A stretch of DNA of 64,000 nt from Daejeonella sp. Lineage in GTDB: Bacteria; Bacteroidota; Bacteroidia; Sphingobacteriales; Sphingobacteriaceae. Where the stretch lies: the NCBI RefSeq assembly GCF_017495225.1, contig NZ_JAFEIG010000017.1, positions 1 to 64,000 on the forward strand, given 5' to 3'. Position 1 is the first letter of the stretch. Each line of letters begins with the position of its first letter. Positions 36,033 to 44,801 of this stretch are shown here, piece by piece. The translations under genes were made by a program, and so were the position numbers. The notes under the pieces were generated by a model. The model was not told the origin of the DNA. It worked only from the letters and a program-made list of their open reading frames with translations, and did not search any database.

Positions 36033-36128
36033 AATATATTTAAAAAATTATTTTTTGTTATCAATCAAACACAGCTTCGCTAACTCACTTACATGATTAA
36101 TTTTGAAATTAGAATGATTTTAAACTTG

Positions 36129-36153
36129 TTATTGCTGTAGAATGAAGCAATAA
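36129..36153 (-). promoter_or_regulatory. Hairpin in the wzc-upxY gap
   Basis: An 8-bp stem TTATTGCT/AGCAATAA with a 9-nt loop lies about 100 nt before upxY. The 218-nt spacer is long for this cluster. The hairpin has no clear U-tract after it, so it may be a pause or processing element; its role is unknown. Confidence 0.35.
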
Positions 36154-36250
36154 TTTAATGGGTAATAAAATTGTTTTTCAACAAATAAAAGGCAAATTAA
36201 AACAGCATTTAATAATAACTGTATAGGATGAATATCAGAGAAATATGATA

Positions 36251-38551
36251 TTAAGCATATTTCTTACTGATATTTCCATAGCCATAAGATCTCATATTTT
36301 CTTTTTTAGCATCATTGAAAACAATCATGAGATTTTTAAGTTTTTTATTCTCGCAAATATCATCTAGGACAGCAATTTGCATTCTATCTGTAAAATTATA
36401 TCTCAATAAATAAATGCTTGCATCGGCATATGGTGCGATATTAAATACATCTGCTACCAAACCAACTGGAGATGTGTCTAGAATAACATAATCAAATTTT
36501 TTCCTTAGCTCTTCAAAGAGGCCTTCCATTCTATCGGATGAAAAAAGTTCTGTCGGATCATCAGGAAGTGAACCACAACCAATAACAGATAAGTTAGGTG
36601 TAGTTGCTGAGGGACTTATAATTTCATCCAATTCTAGCTCCTTATTTTCAAGGTAATCAGCCAATCCTTTTTCATAATTGATATTAATACCTTTCATCAG
36701 ATCTGGCTTACGTAGATCAAACTCCACAATAACCACTTTTTTCCCAGCCAATGCTAGTGTAATTCCTAAATTGATAGAAAAAAATGTCTTACCCTCACCC
36801 ATCATTCCAGACGTGACAAGTAAAATCTGACTCTTAGAGTCGCTAATAATATTGCCTAAATTGGATTGAATATATCTAAATAACTCTGAAATAGTGGTCC
36901 TACTACCTCTTTTTACAACTACCGTATTGTTCTCGTCATTATGACTTAATTCACCCAATATTCGAGTATCACCAAGAAGCTGAACATCGCTTACCTCTTT
37001 AATTTTTGTATTTAATTTTTCTCTACTACTAAAAAAGAAAAGTGGAAGTAAAAATCCTGTTACTAATGAACCTAAATAGATTAAGGCTTCTTTTGGCTTT
37101 GCTGGCGCAGTATGATAGGCCGGCCTATCTACAACTAATGACGTAGGAATGGTTGCAGATAGCGATAGAGCAGTTTCTTCCCTTTTTTGAAGTAGGTATT
37201 GATAAATAGCTGCCTTTACTTCTTGATCTCTACTTAATTGTAATAAACCACGTTCAACAGCAGGCACATTTCTAATTTTTGATTCAAACTGGTTTGATTT
37301 ATTTATTAAGTTATTCCTTTCAAGAATAAGACCTGCCTGAACATTTTTCAATGTTTCTTGCAAATACCCTTTTAATCCCGACAACTGCTCATTAATATTG
37401 ATAATCAGCGGATTATCTGGTCTATTATTACGTAATAAGCGCTGTCTTTCAATTTGTAAATCATTGTATTTGTTAATCAAATTGTTTAAAGTAAGATCTT
37501 TAATTCCGAGTGTACTTGGAACAATCTCATACATGCTATCTCTTGAACCTAGATAATTTGCTAAAGATTTTATTAAATCTAATTGTACACCTGCGGAAGA
37601 TAAATTGAAATCATAATCGCCTGATGTTCTTAAGTTTATCTCCGAATCGGCACTCATATTAGTTACACGATTTACTTGCTTATAGTTTTCAACTCCGCGC
37701 TCTAAAACAGAAAGATCACTATTTAAATCAACTAAACGCTGATCTATAAATCGTATCGTATTTCTTGCTACCTTATTTTTAGTGCCTACATTTTCATCAT
37801 TATAAGTCTCAATGAGCCTATTTAATATATCAACTCCACGCTGCGGAATCGGGTCTAGTAAGGTTAAAGAAACAGTATTGGCATCTTTCACTATAGGTAC
37901 AATTTTTAAAGCTGATAAACTATAATATTCAGCCATAGTATAAAGATCATTAAACTTGATTTTTAAAGCCGGAGTAGCTGTTGAAAATGCCGGTCCCTTA
38001 ACAACTCGAATGTTATAACCTGGTCTTTGAATCAACTGTCCGTAATTGTATAAAACATTCTTTCCATCCGTATTTAGCGAAAACACCTGATCATCTTTAA
38101 TTGAAAGTTCAATTTTTTGGGAATATGCTCGGTTATTAAGGTATTCAATTATCACCTGAACTGGCAAATTTTCACCATACAATTCTTTATCATTAAATAG
38201 CCCGGGAATAAAATAACTTGTTTCCAGCTTAAGATCTTTCAGTGTTTTGAAAATCAAATCTCTAGATCTCAATACCTCCATTTCATTATCTACTGTACGA
38301 GCGCCACGAAACATATCGAGATCGCTAAAGGCTGTCCCCTTCAACATTCCATCACCTTTAAAATCATTTTGAATTAATAAAGTGCTACTTACTTTATAAA
38401 ATTTTGTTGCATTCATTAAATAAAGACTTGCAATAGCCAAAGAGATTAATATGCTTATTATAAAAACATACCAATATTTAACAAGTTTAGACAAGATATC
38501 ATTGAGATCACCTGCTGCCGATGAAGGCTGATTTTTAGGTTTTAAAGCCAT
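36251..38551 (-). CDS. wzc: Wzc-type tyrosine autokinase / chain-length regulator
   Basis: A 766-residue inner-membrane protein. A first transmembrane helix lies near residues 32-52. A large periplasmic coiled-coil-rich part follows (Wzz domain then GNVR-like VPAVERGLLQLSRDQ near 430), with a second helix near 495-515. The cytosolic kinase has Walker A TSGMMGEGKTFFS (about 582-592), Walker A' EFDLRKPDL and Walker B YVILDTSP. The tail has only three tyrosines (Tyr756, Tyr758, Tyr765), fewer than in proteobacterial Wzc. It would control polymer length and export together with the Wza homologue. It is cotranscribed with wza (24-nt gap). Confidence 0.93.
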   Translation of the reverse strand: MALKPKNQPSSAAGDLNDILSKLVKYWYVFIISILISLAIASLYLMNATKFYKVSSTLLIQNDFKGDGMLKGTAFSDLDMFRGARTVDNEMEVLRSRDLIFKTLKDLKLETSYFIPGLFNDKELYGENLPVQVIIEYLNNRAYSQKIELSIKDDQVFSLNTDGKNVLYNYGQLIQRPGYNIRVVKGPAFSTATPALKIKFNDLYTMAEYYSLSALKIVPIVKDANTVSLTLLDPIPQRGVDILNRLIETYNDENVGTKNKVARNTIRFIDQRLVDLNSDLSVLERGVENYKQVNRVTNMSADSEINLRTSGDYDFNLSSAGVQLDLIKSLANYLGSRDSMYEIVPSTLGIKDLTLNNLINKYNDLQIERQRLLRNNRPDNPLIININEQLSGLKGYLQETLKNVQAGLILERNNLINKSNQFESKIRNVPAVERGLLQLSRDQEVKAAIYQYLLQKREETALSLSATIPTSLVVDRPAYHTAPAKPKEALIYLGSLVTGFLLPLFFFSSREKLNTKIKEVSDVQLLGDTRILGELSHNDENNTVVVKRGSRTTISELFRYIQSNLGNIISDSKSQILLVTSGMMGEGKTFFSINLGITLALAGKKVVIVEFDLRKPDLMKGININYEKGLADYLENKELELDEIISPSATTPNLSVIGCGSLPDDPTELFSSDRMEGLFEELRKKFDYVILDTSPVGLVADVFNIAPYADASIYLLRYNFTDRMQIAVLDDICENKKLKNLMIVFNDAKKENMRSYGYGNISKKYA

Positions 38552-38575
38552 GACTTATAATTTTTTATGTTTGTG

Positions 38576-39343
38576 TTATTTAGATAAAAAAGCGGTAGAT
38601 AATACTGCTACAGCCGAAATTGTGGCTACAAGAAGGGGCATTAGTCGATTATTGGGACTAAATTCTATAGATTTTGCTTTGTCTGGTTCAACATAGATAA
38701 CGTCATTCTGCTTCAGGTAGAAGTAGGGCGAATTTAGAATAGCTCTATTATTAATATTTACACGTACAATTGACCGCTTGCCATCCATTTCTCGGATAAC
38801 AAGTATATTTTCACGCTTTCCATAAGGAGTTAAATCGCCTGCCATACCCAATGCCTCCAACAAATTAATTTGCTCATTTGGAATATTAAATGTTGCGGGA
38901 CTATTTACCTCTCCGATAACTGTTATCCTAAAGTTGAGATATTGCATGTTTACAATCGGGTTTTTTACATATTGGCTAAGCTGGCTCACCATAGTTTTCT
39001 GTGCTTGCTCAAGCGTTAAACCTTTCAAATTAACCTTACCTAATACAGGAAAATTAATCGCTCCTTCTTTATCCACACGGTATCCCTCCTTTTCAAAATA
39101 ACCGTTTTTATTAATGTTGTTAGAGTTAACAGAAAACATAATATTTGATTCTGTACTTAGTGTATTAATAGTTATACTAAGTAAATCATTCGACTGGATT
39201 TTAGGTTCAGTTTCGGCAGTAATTACTTGACTATCATTGCTTTTATCATTCATATCACTGAAATAAACCAGATTTCGGCGAGGTGCACAGGAAGCACTTA
39301 ATATTATTAAGACTAGAGCACAGTAAGCATACATTTGTTTCAT
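38576..39343 (-). CDS. wza: Wza-type polysaccharide export lipoprotein
   Basis: A 255-residue outer-membrane-associated export protein. The signal peptide ends in LSASC with Cys19 as probable lipid site. The Poly_export domain (TEPKIQSNDLLSITI) and an SLBB-like beta-grasp domain (ITVIGEVNSPATFNIPNEQINLLEAL) follow. A C-terminal hydrophobic helix (about 235-252) is typical of Bacteroidota forms, shorter than the 380-residue E. coli Wza. It is the first gene of the cluster, following a leader region of more than 400 nt. Confidence 0.92.
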   Translation of the reverse strand: MKQMYAYCALVLIILSASCAPRRNLVYFSDMNDKSNDSQVITAETEPKIQSNDLLSITINTLSTESNIMFSVNSNNINKNGYFEKEGYRVDKEGAINFPVLGKVNLKGLTLEQAQKTMVSQLSQYVKNPIVNMQYLNFRITVIGEVNSPATFNIPNEQINLLEALGMAGDLTPYGKRENILVIREMDGKRSIVRVNINNRAILNSPYFYLKQNDVIYVEPDKAKSIEFSPNNRLMPLLVATISAVAVLSTAFLSK

Positions 39344-39904
39344 AATTTTATTTTTTAATTAAATTCAATTAAACAATTATTCATTATTTAGAATTTTAAA
39401 ATTAGAGACTTCCAATTGGAAAAAAACGTGGTTTACAGTGATTGTAAATCGAATCGTAAAAGATTTACAAGATATTATACAAGAATGTAAAATAGGATAT
39501 ACAGTTGCTTTACAACATTTTTTTTAGAAAGAGCATTCCATAACTAGAGCAACAAAATAAATCGAGAAATTTCATAGAACAAAAAGCTCGATTTTAATTT
39601 TATTTATCTAAATAGAATTATATAAATAAATGTTCGAGACAATTTGTATTAGTATTGAGAACTAAAAATCAATTAAACAATTGAAATTATTTTGATAAAC
39701 ACTGTACATTGAAGAATAAAATATCGCTTAATTAGGATCCTAACAAATATTTCAAATTAATACTCTACTAAAATGTCGAAGTTTTCTTGATATAGATGAT
39801 CACAATAAAATTAACTACCAATTATATCATTATATTCTAAATAAAATTAGACATGTGAACACTTCATGGTTACAAACATTCGATATAATTTATTTTATTT
39901 TACA
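39344..39904. other. Regulatory region between wza and the divergent XRE gene
   Basis: About 560 AT-rich bases separate the first polysaccharide gene from the divergent small regulator. No coding sequence is seen. The wza-proximal part carries the TGTAAA half-site cluster described separately. The rest has short inverted repeats but no confident TAnnTTTG box on either strand. The polysaccharide operon promoter is expected here. Confidence 0.55.
39432..39514. promoter_or_regulatory. Cluster of TGTAAA/TTTACA half-sites upstream of wza
   Basis: Six half-sites lie within 83 nt. TTTACA-gtgat-TGTAAA (39432-39448) and GTAAA-aga-TTTAC (39456-39468) are tight inverted pairs. TGTAAA (39486-39491) and TTTACA (39509-39514) form a third, wider pair. 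They lie about 90-170 nt before the wza start. The repetition suggests an operator array for a dimeric regulator, for example one of the XRE-type proteins; which one is unknown. Confidence 0.5.
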
Positions 39905-40141
39905 ATGACCTGGAAAATAATGAAGAGCTCAAAGGAAATATTAGGATCGTTGATAAAATCCAGAAGATTAGAGAGGAATTTTACTCAAAAACAATTAGCT
40001 GACCTACTTGAAGTAGATCGTCAATACGTTTGGCGATTAGAAAATGGAAAAGTCAACTTCACAATGGATTATTTAGATAAAGTAATCTATAAGCTCAACT
40101 GTGAGCAAAAAGACTTTATAGTGGTTACAATAGAAGATTGA
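39905..40141 (+). CDS. Small XRE-family DNA-binding protein (HipB-like)
   Basis: A protein of about 78 residues from the ATG at 39905 (or 73 from 39920; an upstream ATG at 39866 would add a hydrophobic, non-conserved stretch). The helix-turn-helix covers ILGSLIKSRRLERNFTQKQLADLL and the recognition helix VDRQYVWRLENGKVNFTMDYL. It resembles HipB/antitoxin-type repressors, but no toxin gene is adjacent. It is divergent from wza, which makes it a candidate regulator of the polysaccharide operon. Confidence 0.8.
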   Translation: MTWKIMKSSKEILGSLIKSRRLERNFTQKQLADLLEVDRQYVWRLENGKVNFTMDYLDKVIYKLNCEQKDFIVVTIED

Positions 40142-40230
40142 AAATATTTAAAAATCGAATTAAATATTTAAAAATCTTTATTTTTAAATATGGTTCTTTT
40201 AAATATTAAAATCATTTTTTAAATATCTGA
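40142..40230. repeat. Iterated TTTAAATAT-type sites
   Basis: Five copies of an (A)TATTTAAA / TTTAAATAT element occur within about 85 nt. Two are direct repeats (40143-40156 and 40163-40176). One is inverted and forms a perfect 12-bp hairpin (40164-40175 with 40180-40191). Two more lie at 40198-40207 and 40215-40226. They lie just after the XRE gene and before the kinase gene. They could be operators or only AT-rich DNA with a weak terminator. Confidence 0.4.
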
Positions 40231-40439
40231 ACAAATAATCAACAATTATTTTCTATATCCCAAAGGTAGAATCGTTGATTTATCATTTTTTTTAGAATTT
40301 ATTATTTGCTTTTAAAGACCTATTTCTTAGAATATGTCTAGAAGATGAAGTTCTAGACTTTTAAAATTTTTAGATTATTTAAACAAAAAACGAGTTTTAA
40401 ACTTTATTGTATAATAATTGCCTATAAAATTGAAAACTT

Positions 40440-41645
40440 ATGCAAAACATAGTTAAACAATATCAAGCAAATAATATCCTACATGATATTTGGAACAAGG
40501 GCGAAACAATAGCTTTAATAACTAATAATAATTGTGTTATAGAACTGTTGAATCCTTTTGCAAAAAAGAATTTAGGATATTCATCTGAAGATACTATAGG
40601 AAAAATGCACTTAGATGATTTTTTTGACAAAGAAGAATTATCCATAATTGCCAAAAGTCAGATCAAAGATTTTGATACGGAATATAAAAAAACAAATTGC
40701 TTATGTGCTTTGATTTGTGAACTTGGTCATGGTCACGAAGTAGAATTAACCATGATAAGGAAAGATGGCAGTAAGTTTCCGGTCATTATGAACATTATAA
40801 AAACATCGAATAAAAATTCTTGCTATGCTTTAACCGCAAACTTCAATGTGGCTAAAAAGATTTCTGAGTTAACTAAAATCGATAACGATCTCTTAAATCT
40901 CCTTAAAAAAGAAAAACAGCTAAATGAGGCAAGAAAACAAAATTTAAATTTCGCATCACATGAGCTTAGAACACCACTTAGTATTATTCTTTCCTCAGCA
41001 TTTATCATTTCAAAATTCGAAAAAACTGAAGATCAGGAAAAAAGAGAAGAGCAAGTAAAACATATCGTATCGGCAGTAAACTTTTTAAGAGATATCATAA
41101 ACGATTTCCTAACTTTAAATAAGATTGAAGAAGGGCAATTAGAAATCAAAAGACACAATTTTAACTCAAAAGAACAGATCACCAAAACCATATCTGAATT
41201 AAATGTTATTCTAAAAAAGGGACAGAAAATTACATTTAAACATGTAGGCCCAACAAATCTATTTACCGACTCTGATGCCTTTAAACACCTTTTAATCAAT
41301 ATTTTATCTAATGCTATAAAATTCTCACCAGAGAATGCCAAAATTATTGTTTCCAGTAAATTTTTGGAAGGTGAATACAAACTATCTATAAAAGATCATG
41401 GATTCGGAATTTCTGAAGAGGATCAGAAAAAATTGTTTACTCCATTTTTTAGAGGCTCTAATGTAAAGCAGGTTCAAGGTACAGGACTTGGATTACACAT
41501 TGTGCAATATTATCTTGATAAAATGAACGGCAAAATAAGAATTAAGAGTAAAATCGATAGTGGCACAACCGTTGAAATTAGCTTTAAGGATGTAAAAGAA
41601 GCAAGCGCAATAAAATCTGATTTTAAAAAAACAAATATTCCATAA
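40440..41645 (+). CDS. PAS-domain sensor histidine kinase
   Basis: A 401-residue cytosolic kinase without membrane helices. A PAS domain (about residues 20-135, LLNPFAKKNLGYSSEDTIGK) is followed by a coiled-coil linker. The HisKA domain has NFASHELRTPLS with phospho-acceptor His174. The HATPase domain has NILSNAIKFSP (N box), KDHGFGIS (G1), and GTGLGLHIV (G2). No response regulator is adjacent, so it is an orphan. The REC-Crp protein encoded at 5163, on the other side of the polysaccharide cluster, is a possible partner. The lack of transmembrane segments suggests an internal signal such as redox or oxygen. Confidence 0.92.
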   Translation: MQNIVKQYQANNILHDIWNKGETIALITNNNCVIELLNPFAKKNLGYSSEDTIGKMHLDDFFDKEELSIIAKSQIKDFDTEYKKTNCLCALICELGHGHEVELTMIRKDGSKFPVIMNIIKTSNKNSCYALTANFNVAKKISELTKIDNDLLNLLKKEKQLNEARKQNLNFASHELRTPLSIILSSAFIISKFEKTEDQEKREEQVKHIVSAVNFLRDIINDFLTLNKIEEGQLEIKRHNFNSKEQITKTISELNVILKKGQKITFKHVGPTNLFTDSDAFKHLLINILSNAIKFSPENAKIIVSSKFLEGEYKLSIKDHGFGISEEDQKKLFTPFFRGSNVKQVQGTGLGLHIVQYYLDKMNGKIRIKSKIDSGTTVEISFKDVKEASAIKSDFKKTNIP

Positions 41646-41715
41646 TTTGAAATGCCTCTGATTAATTAATTTAAAAAATAATCGTAGTTTTATTCAAACA
41701 AAAAGCTTCACCAGA

Positions 41716-42855
41716 ATGAAATTAATCAAGCCATTTATTGCATTAACACTAATTCTTTGCCTTTCTATATCAGCATCCGCTCAAAATGAAAAAGCAGCAT
41801 CCGACATTCAAGAAATTATGAAAAAATTTGAAGTCGTAGGTTTATCTGTTGCCGTAGTAAAAAAAGGTGAAATTATTTATAATGAATCCTTCGGCTTAAA
41901 AGATAATACCAGCAATGAACCTTTAAAAAACGACCATATTTTCCGTATTGCGTCCATCTCCAAATCCTTCTCTGCTACCTCTATCATGCAATTAGTAGAA
42001 GCAGGAAAATTAAATTTAGACGACGATATTAGTGATTTAATAGGCTTTACCGTACGTAATCCCAATTTCCCAGACAAAAAAATCACTCTTAAGATGTTAA
42101 TGTCGCATACCTCAAGTATCAATGACAGCCAAGGATATTTCACACTCGATGCCATAAATCCTTCGAAAAATCCAGATTGGGAAAAATGCTTTAGCAAATA
42201 TGCGCCAGGAACCAATTATCAATACTGCAACCTTAATTATAATATGATTGGTACAGTCATTGAAAAATATTCAGGCGTACGATTCGATAATTATGTAAAA
42301 AATAACATCCTTAAGCCGCTAGGTTTGTATGGTGGTTATAATATCGATTCTTTAGATGCAAGCAAATTTGCTACCCTACATGAGTATAATACTAAAACTA
42401 AGACTCTAAGTCCCTCGCCATTAGCTTATTCCACTCGCCGCGATATATTATCAAATTATAAAATGGGCTATAGTACTCCTTTATTCTCGCCCACTGGAGG
42501 AATGAAAATATCATCCGGAGATCTTGCCAAATACATGGCTATGCACATGAATTTCGGTAATTATAAAGGTGTAAAAATCATCTCAAAAAAGAGTTCACGT
42601 TTGATGCAAACCAAAATTTCTGAAGAAGAAGGCTATGGCTTAGCTATCGCCAATCGGGATGATGTAATACCTGGTGAAATGATGACCGGACATACTGGCT
42701 CAGCCTACGGACTATACAGCGCGATGTTCTTTAATCCTAAAGAAAAGTTTGGATTTGTAGTCATAACCAACGGTTGTAACCCTAATTATACCAATGGTTT
42801 GAATGATTTGCTTAGAGCTGGATTAAATAGCTTGTATAATAATTTTATTAAATAA
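41716..42855 (+). CDS. Secreted serine hydrolase (beta-lactamase/class C family)
   Basis: A 379-residue penicillin-binding-protein-like hydrolase with a signal peptide (residues 1 to about 22, ending SISASAQ). The catalytic motifs are present: SISK at Ser80-Lys83 in RIASISKSFSATS, YCN in the YxN position (QYCNLNYNMIG), and HTG (GHTGSAYG) near the C-terminus. Relatives include D-aminopeptidases, esterases and class C beta-lactamases; this subgroup is usually annotated only as serine hydrolase. It probably acts in the periplasm or at the surface. It is transcribed alone. Confidence 0.9.
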   Translation: MKLIKPFIALTLILCLSISASAQNEKAASDIQEIMKKFEVVGLSVAVVKKGEIIYNESFGLKDNTSNEPLKNDHIFRIASISKSFSATSIMQLVEAGKLNLDDDISDLIGFTVRNPNFPDKKITLKMLMSHTSSINDSQGYFTLDAINPSKNPDWEKCFSKYAPGTNYQYCNLNYNMIGTVIEKYSGVRFDNYVKNNILKPLGLYGGYNIDSLDASKFATLHEYNTKTKTLSPSPLAYSTRRDILSNYKMGYSTPLFSPTGGMKISSGDLAKYMAMHMNFGNYKGVKIISKKSSRLMQTKISEEEGYGLAIANRDDVIPGEMMTGHTGSAYGLYSAMFFNPKEKFGFVVITNGCNPNYTNGLNDLLRAGLNSLYNNFIK

Positions 42856-42904
42856 TTTATTTATCAAGATTAGTTTTTTCTTTTTAATTAAATTATTTAA
42901 TCTA

Positions 42905-43819
42905 TTAGAATTTCCAAGCTAAAATCCGACTCTTTTTATTTCCTTGATTCATCTCAATAGTACGAACTTCTTTAGCTTGTATTTTATCAAGTTCAAAATA
43001 ACAGCTAGCTAGACTTTCTTTTTTTGAAACTAAAGAGCTGAACCATTCAACCGACTGCGCAAATTGACCACTTTCGATTATCATATTTTGAAGGAACTTC
43101 TCTTCCCCTCCTTCACACCATAACTCTGCATTTTTTCCTCCAAAGTTTAAATCAGTAGCCATTTTAGGCCCCTTAGCTAAGTTTTTCCATTTACGCTCAG
43201 TAGCTTCCGACGCTTCTCTTAAAGATGCATGAAAGGGAGGATTACAAATCGAAAGCTTAAATTTTTCACCTGGATTAATTAAATCCATAAATATCTTAGA
43301 ACTTGACCTTTGCTTTCTAATGCTTATCGATTTTGAAAGTCCATTGGCCTCCACAATATTATTTGCAGAGCGCATTGCCAATAAATCTATCTCAGAACCA
43401 ACGAAGGTCCAGCCATATTCACGATGGCCAATTAATGGATAAACACAATTGGCTCCAACACCTATATCAAGTACCTTCACATTTTTTCCTTTTAGGATCG
43501 ACTCTTCCCCTTCAGAAATTAGATCTGCTACATAATGTATATAATCAGCTCTACCAGGTATAGGCGGACATAAAAAGCCTTCTGGAATATCCCATAATTG
43601 AATGCCATAAAAATGAATTAAAAGGGCCTTATTAAGGGTTTTAACGGCAAGCGGATCTGTAAAATCTAAGGTTTCTTTATCAAATTGATTTTTTATCACA
43701 AAATTGGCTAAATCTGGACAAGACTTGATCAAATTTTCAAATTCATAGCTTGCTCTATGCTTATTGCGTGGATGCAATTCTACTTTCTCATCAGAGACAG
43801 ATTTAGATTTTAAAGGCAT
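42905..43819 (-). CDS. rlmF: 23S rRNA (adenine-1618-N6)-methyltransferase
   Basis: A 304-residue SAM-dependent methyltransferase that modifies A1618 of 23S rRNA. It starts with LHPRNKHRASYEFENLIKSCPDL, diagnostic of RlmF. DIGVGANCVYPLIG near residue 120 is motif I, and CNPPFHAS near 190 is the NPPF catalytic motif for N6-adenine methylation. It converges on the serine hydrolase gene with a 49-nt gap. The annotation is firm from family motifs. Confidence 0.93.
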   Translation of the reverse strand: MPLKSKSVSDEKVELHPRNKHRASYEFENLIKSCPDLANFVIKNQFDKETLDFTDPLAVKTLNKALLIHFYGIQLWDIPEGFLCPPIPGRADYIHYVADLISEGEESILKGKNVKVLDIGVGANCVYPLIGHREYGWTFVGSEIDLLAMRSANNIVEANGLSKSISIRKQRSSSKIFMDLINPGEKFKLSICNPPFHASLREASEATERKWKNLAKGPKMATDLNFGGKNAELWCEGGEEKFLQNMIIESGQFAQSVEWFSSLVSKKESLASCYFELDKIQAKEVRTIEMNQGNKKSRILAWKF

Positions 43820-43940
43820 ACACGAAATTATCTAAAATAATGAATTAAACATCTTTTCTTAAAATTTTATACCTCAAGAAAAAAGCAAAACCGCTAAAAA
43901 TACATTCCTAAAGCTGAATATTTAATACCCTCAAATAATT

Positions 43941-43954
43941 TTGATTAATATCAA
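43941..43954 (+). promoter_or_regulatory. Perfect Fnr-type box upstream of the BON gene
   Basis: TTGATtaatATCAA matches all ten fixed positions of the Fnr consensus. A weak -7-like TACTTTG lies at 43999-44005, which would put the box centre about 60 nt before transcription start, near the usual class I position. It is about 100 nt before the likely start codon. Confidence 0.55.
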
Positions 43955-44050
43955 AGTCCTAATTGATTAGCCTCATAAGCATTTTTCTTATTTAAGCCTA
44001 CTTTGAAAATAATTACGAAAAGCAAATTATTAACATTAAAAATCAAAAAA

Positions 44051-44725
44051 ATGAGAACTGACAATCAAATTCAAAAAGATGTGATGGAAGAGCTAAGCTG
44101 GGAGCCTTTTCTAAATGAATCAGAAATTGGAGTAGCGGTAAAAAATGGGATTGTAACCCTCTCCGGCATTGTTGACACCTTTTCAAAAAAATTAAGTGCT
44201 GAGAAAGCCGCCAAGCGGGTGGCAGGTGTAAGAGCTGTAGCCGAAGATATCCAAGTTGGCGTTTCTCCGAACTATCGAAAAACAGATACTGAGATTGCTG
44301 AAACAGTGTTAAATGCGCTTAAATGGAATACCACTATTCCCGACAATAGAATTTCGGTTAAAGTTGAAAATGGAAATGTGAAACTAGAAGGTGACGTTGA
44401 ATGGGAATATCAACGTGTAAATGCTCGCAGAGCCATTGAAAATATTACTGGAGTTAGCTCTGTGATAAATTTAATTTCTGTAAAGCCAACACTTAAAGCA
44501 CAAGATATCCATCAAAAAATCAATAGTGCTTTTCATAGAAATGCTACCATAGATGCTGATCGAATTACTGTTGAAGTAGATGGCAATAAAGTTATTCTTA
44601 GTGGTAAAGTTCGTTCTTTTGCCGAAAAAGATGATGCTGAAAGAGCTGCATGGTCTGCTCCAGGTATTCTTAGCGTAGAAAGTAATCTGAATGTAGAAGT
44701 GCCCGAAATGGCATTCAATGATTAA
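44051..44725 (+). CDS. Triple BON-domain protein
   Basis: A 224-residue protein from the ATG at 44051 (MRTDNQIQKD); an in-frame ATG 16 codons upstream gives a basic leader not typical of the family. It is made of three BON domains at about 5-70, 78-145 and 152-218 (numbered from this start). Each has a VxNGxVxLxGxV-type beta strand pair: VKNGIVTLSGIV, VENGNVKLEGDV, VDGNKVILSGKV. There is no signal peptide, so it is likely cytosolic, unlike OsmY. BON proteins of this kind accompany stress or low-oxygen genes. A hairpin follows it, then ftsH. Confidence 0.88.
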   Translation: MRTDNQIQKDVMEELSWEPFLNESEIGVAVKNGIVTLSGIVDTFSKKLSAEKAAKRVAGVRAVAEDIQVGVSPNYRKTDTEIAETVLNALKWNTTIPDNRISVKVENGNVKLEGDVEWEYQRVNARRAIENITGVSSVINLISVKPTLKAQDIHQKINSAFHRNATIDADRITVEVDGNKVILSGKVRSFAEKDDAERAAWSAPGILSVESNLNVEVPEMAFND

Positions 44726-44733
44726 TCTCCTCA

Positions 44734-44776
44734 ACATTTAAAAAGCTGGATTTTAAGAATTCAGCTTTTTAAATGT
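44734..44776 (+). terminator. Hairpin between the BON gene and ftsH
   Basis: A perfect 15-bp stem (44734-44748 with 44762-44776) with a T-rich right arm looks like a terminator. It ends 25 nt before the ftsH start, so read-through may control ftsH. Confidence 0.6.
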
Positions 44777-44801
44777 CATAAATTAAGCATGTAAAAATAG
44801 C

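Noticed and set aside
39344..39865. CRISPR-like array in the wza upstream region
   Set aside because: The half-sites are six bases long and irregularly spaced, with no repeat-spacer periodicity; no cas genes are present in the window.
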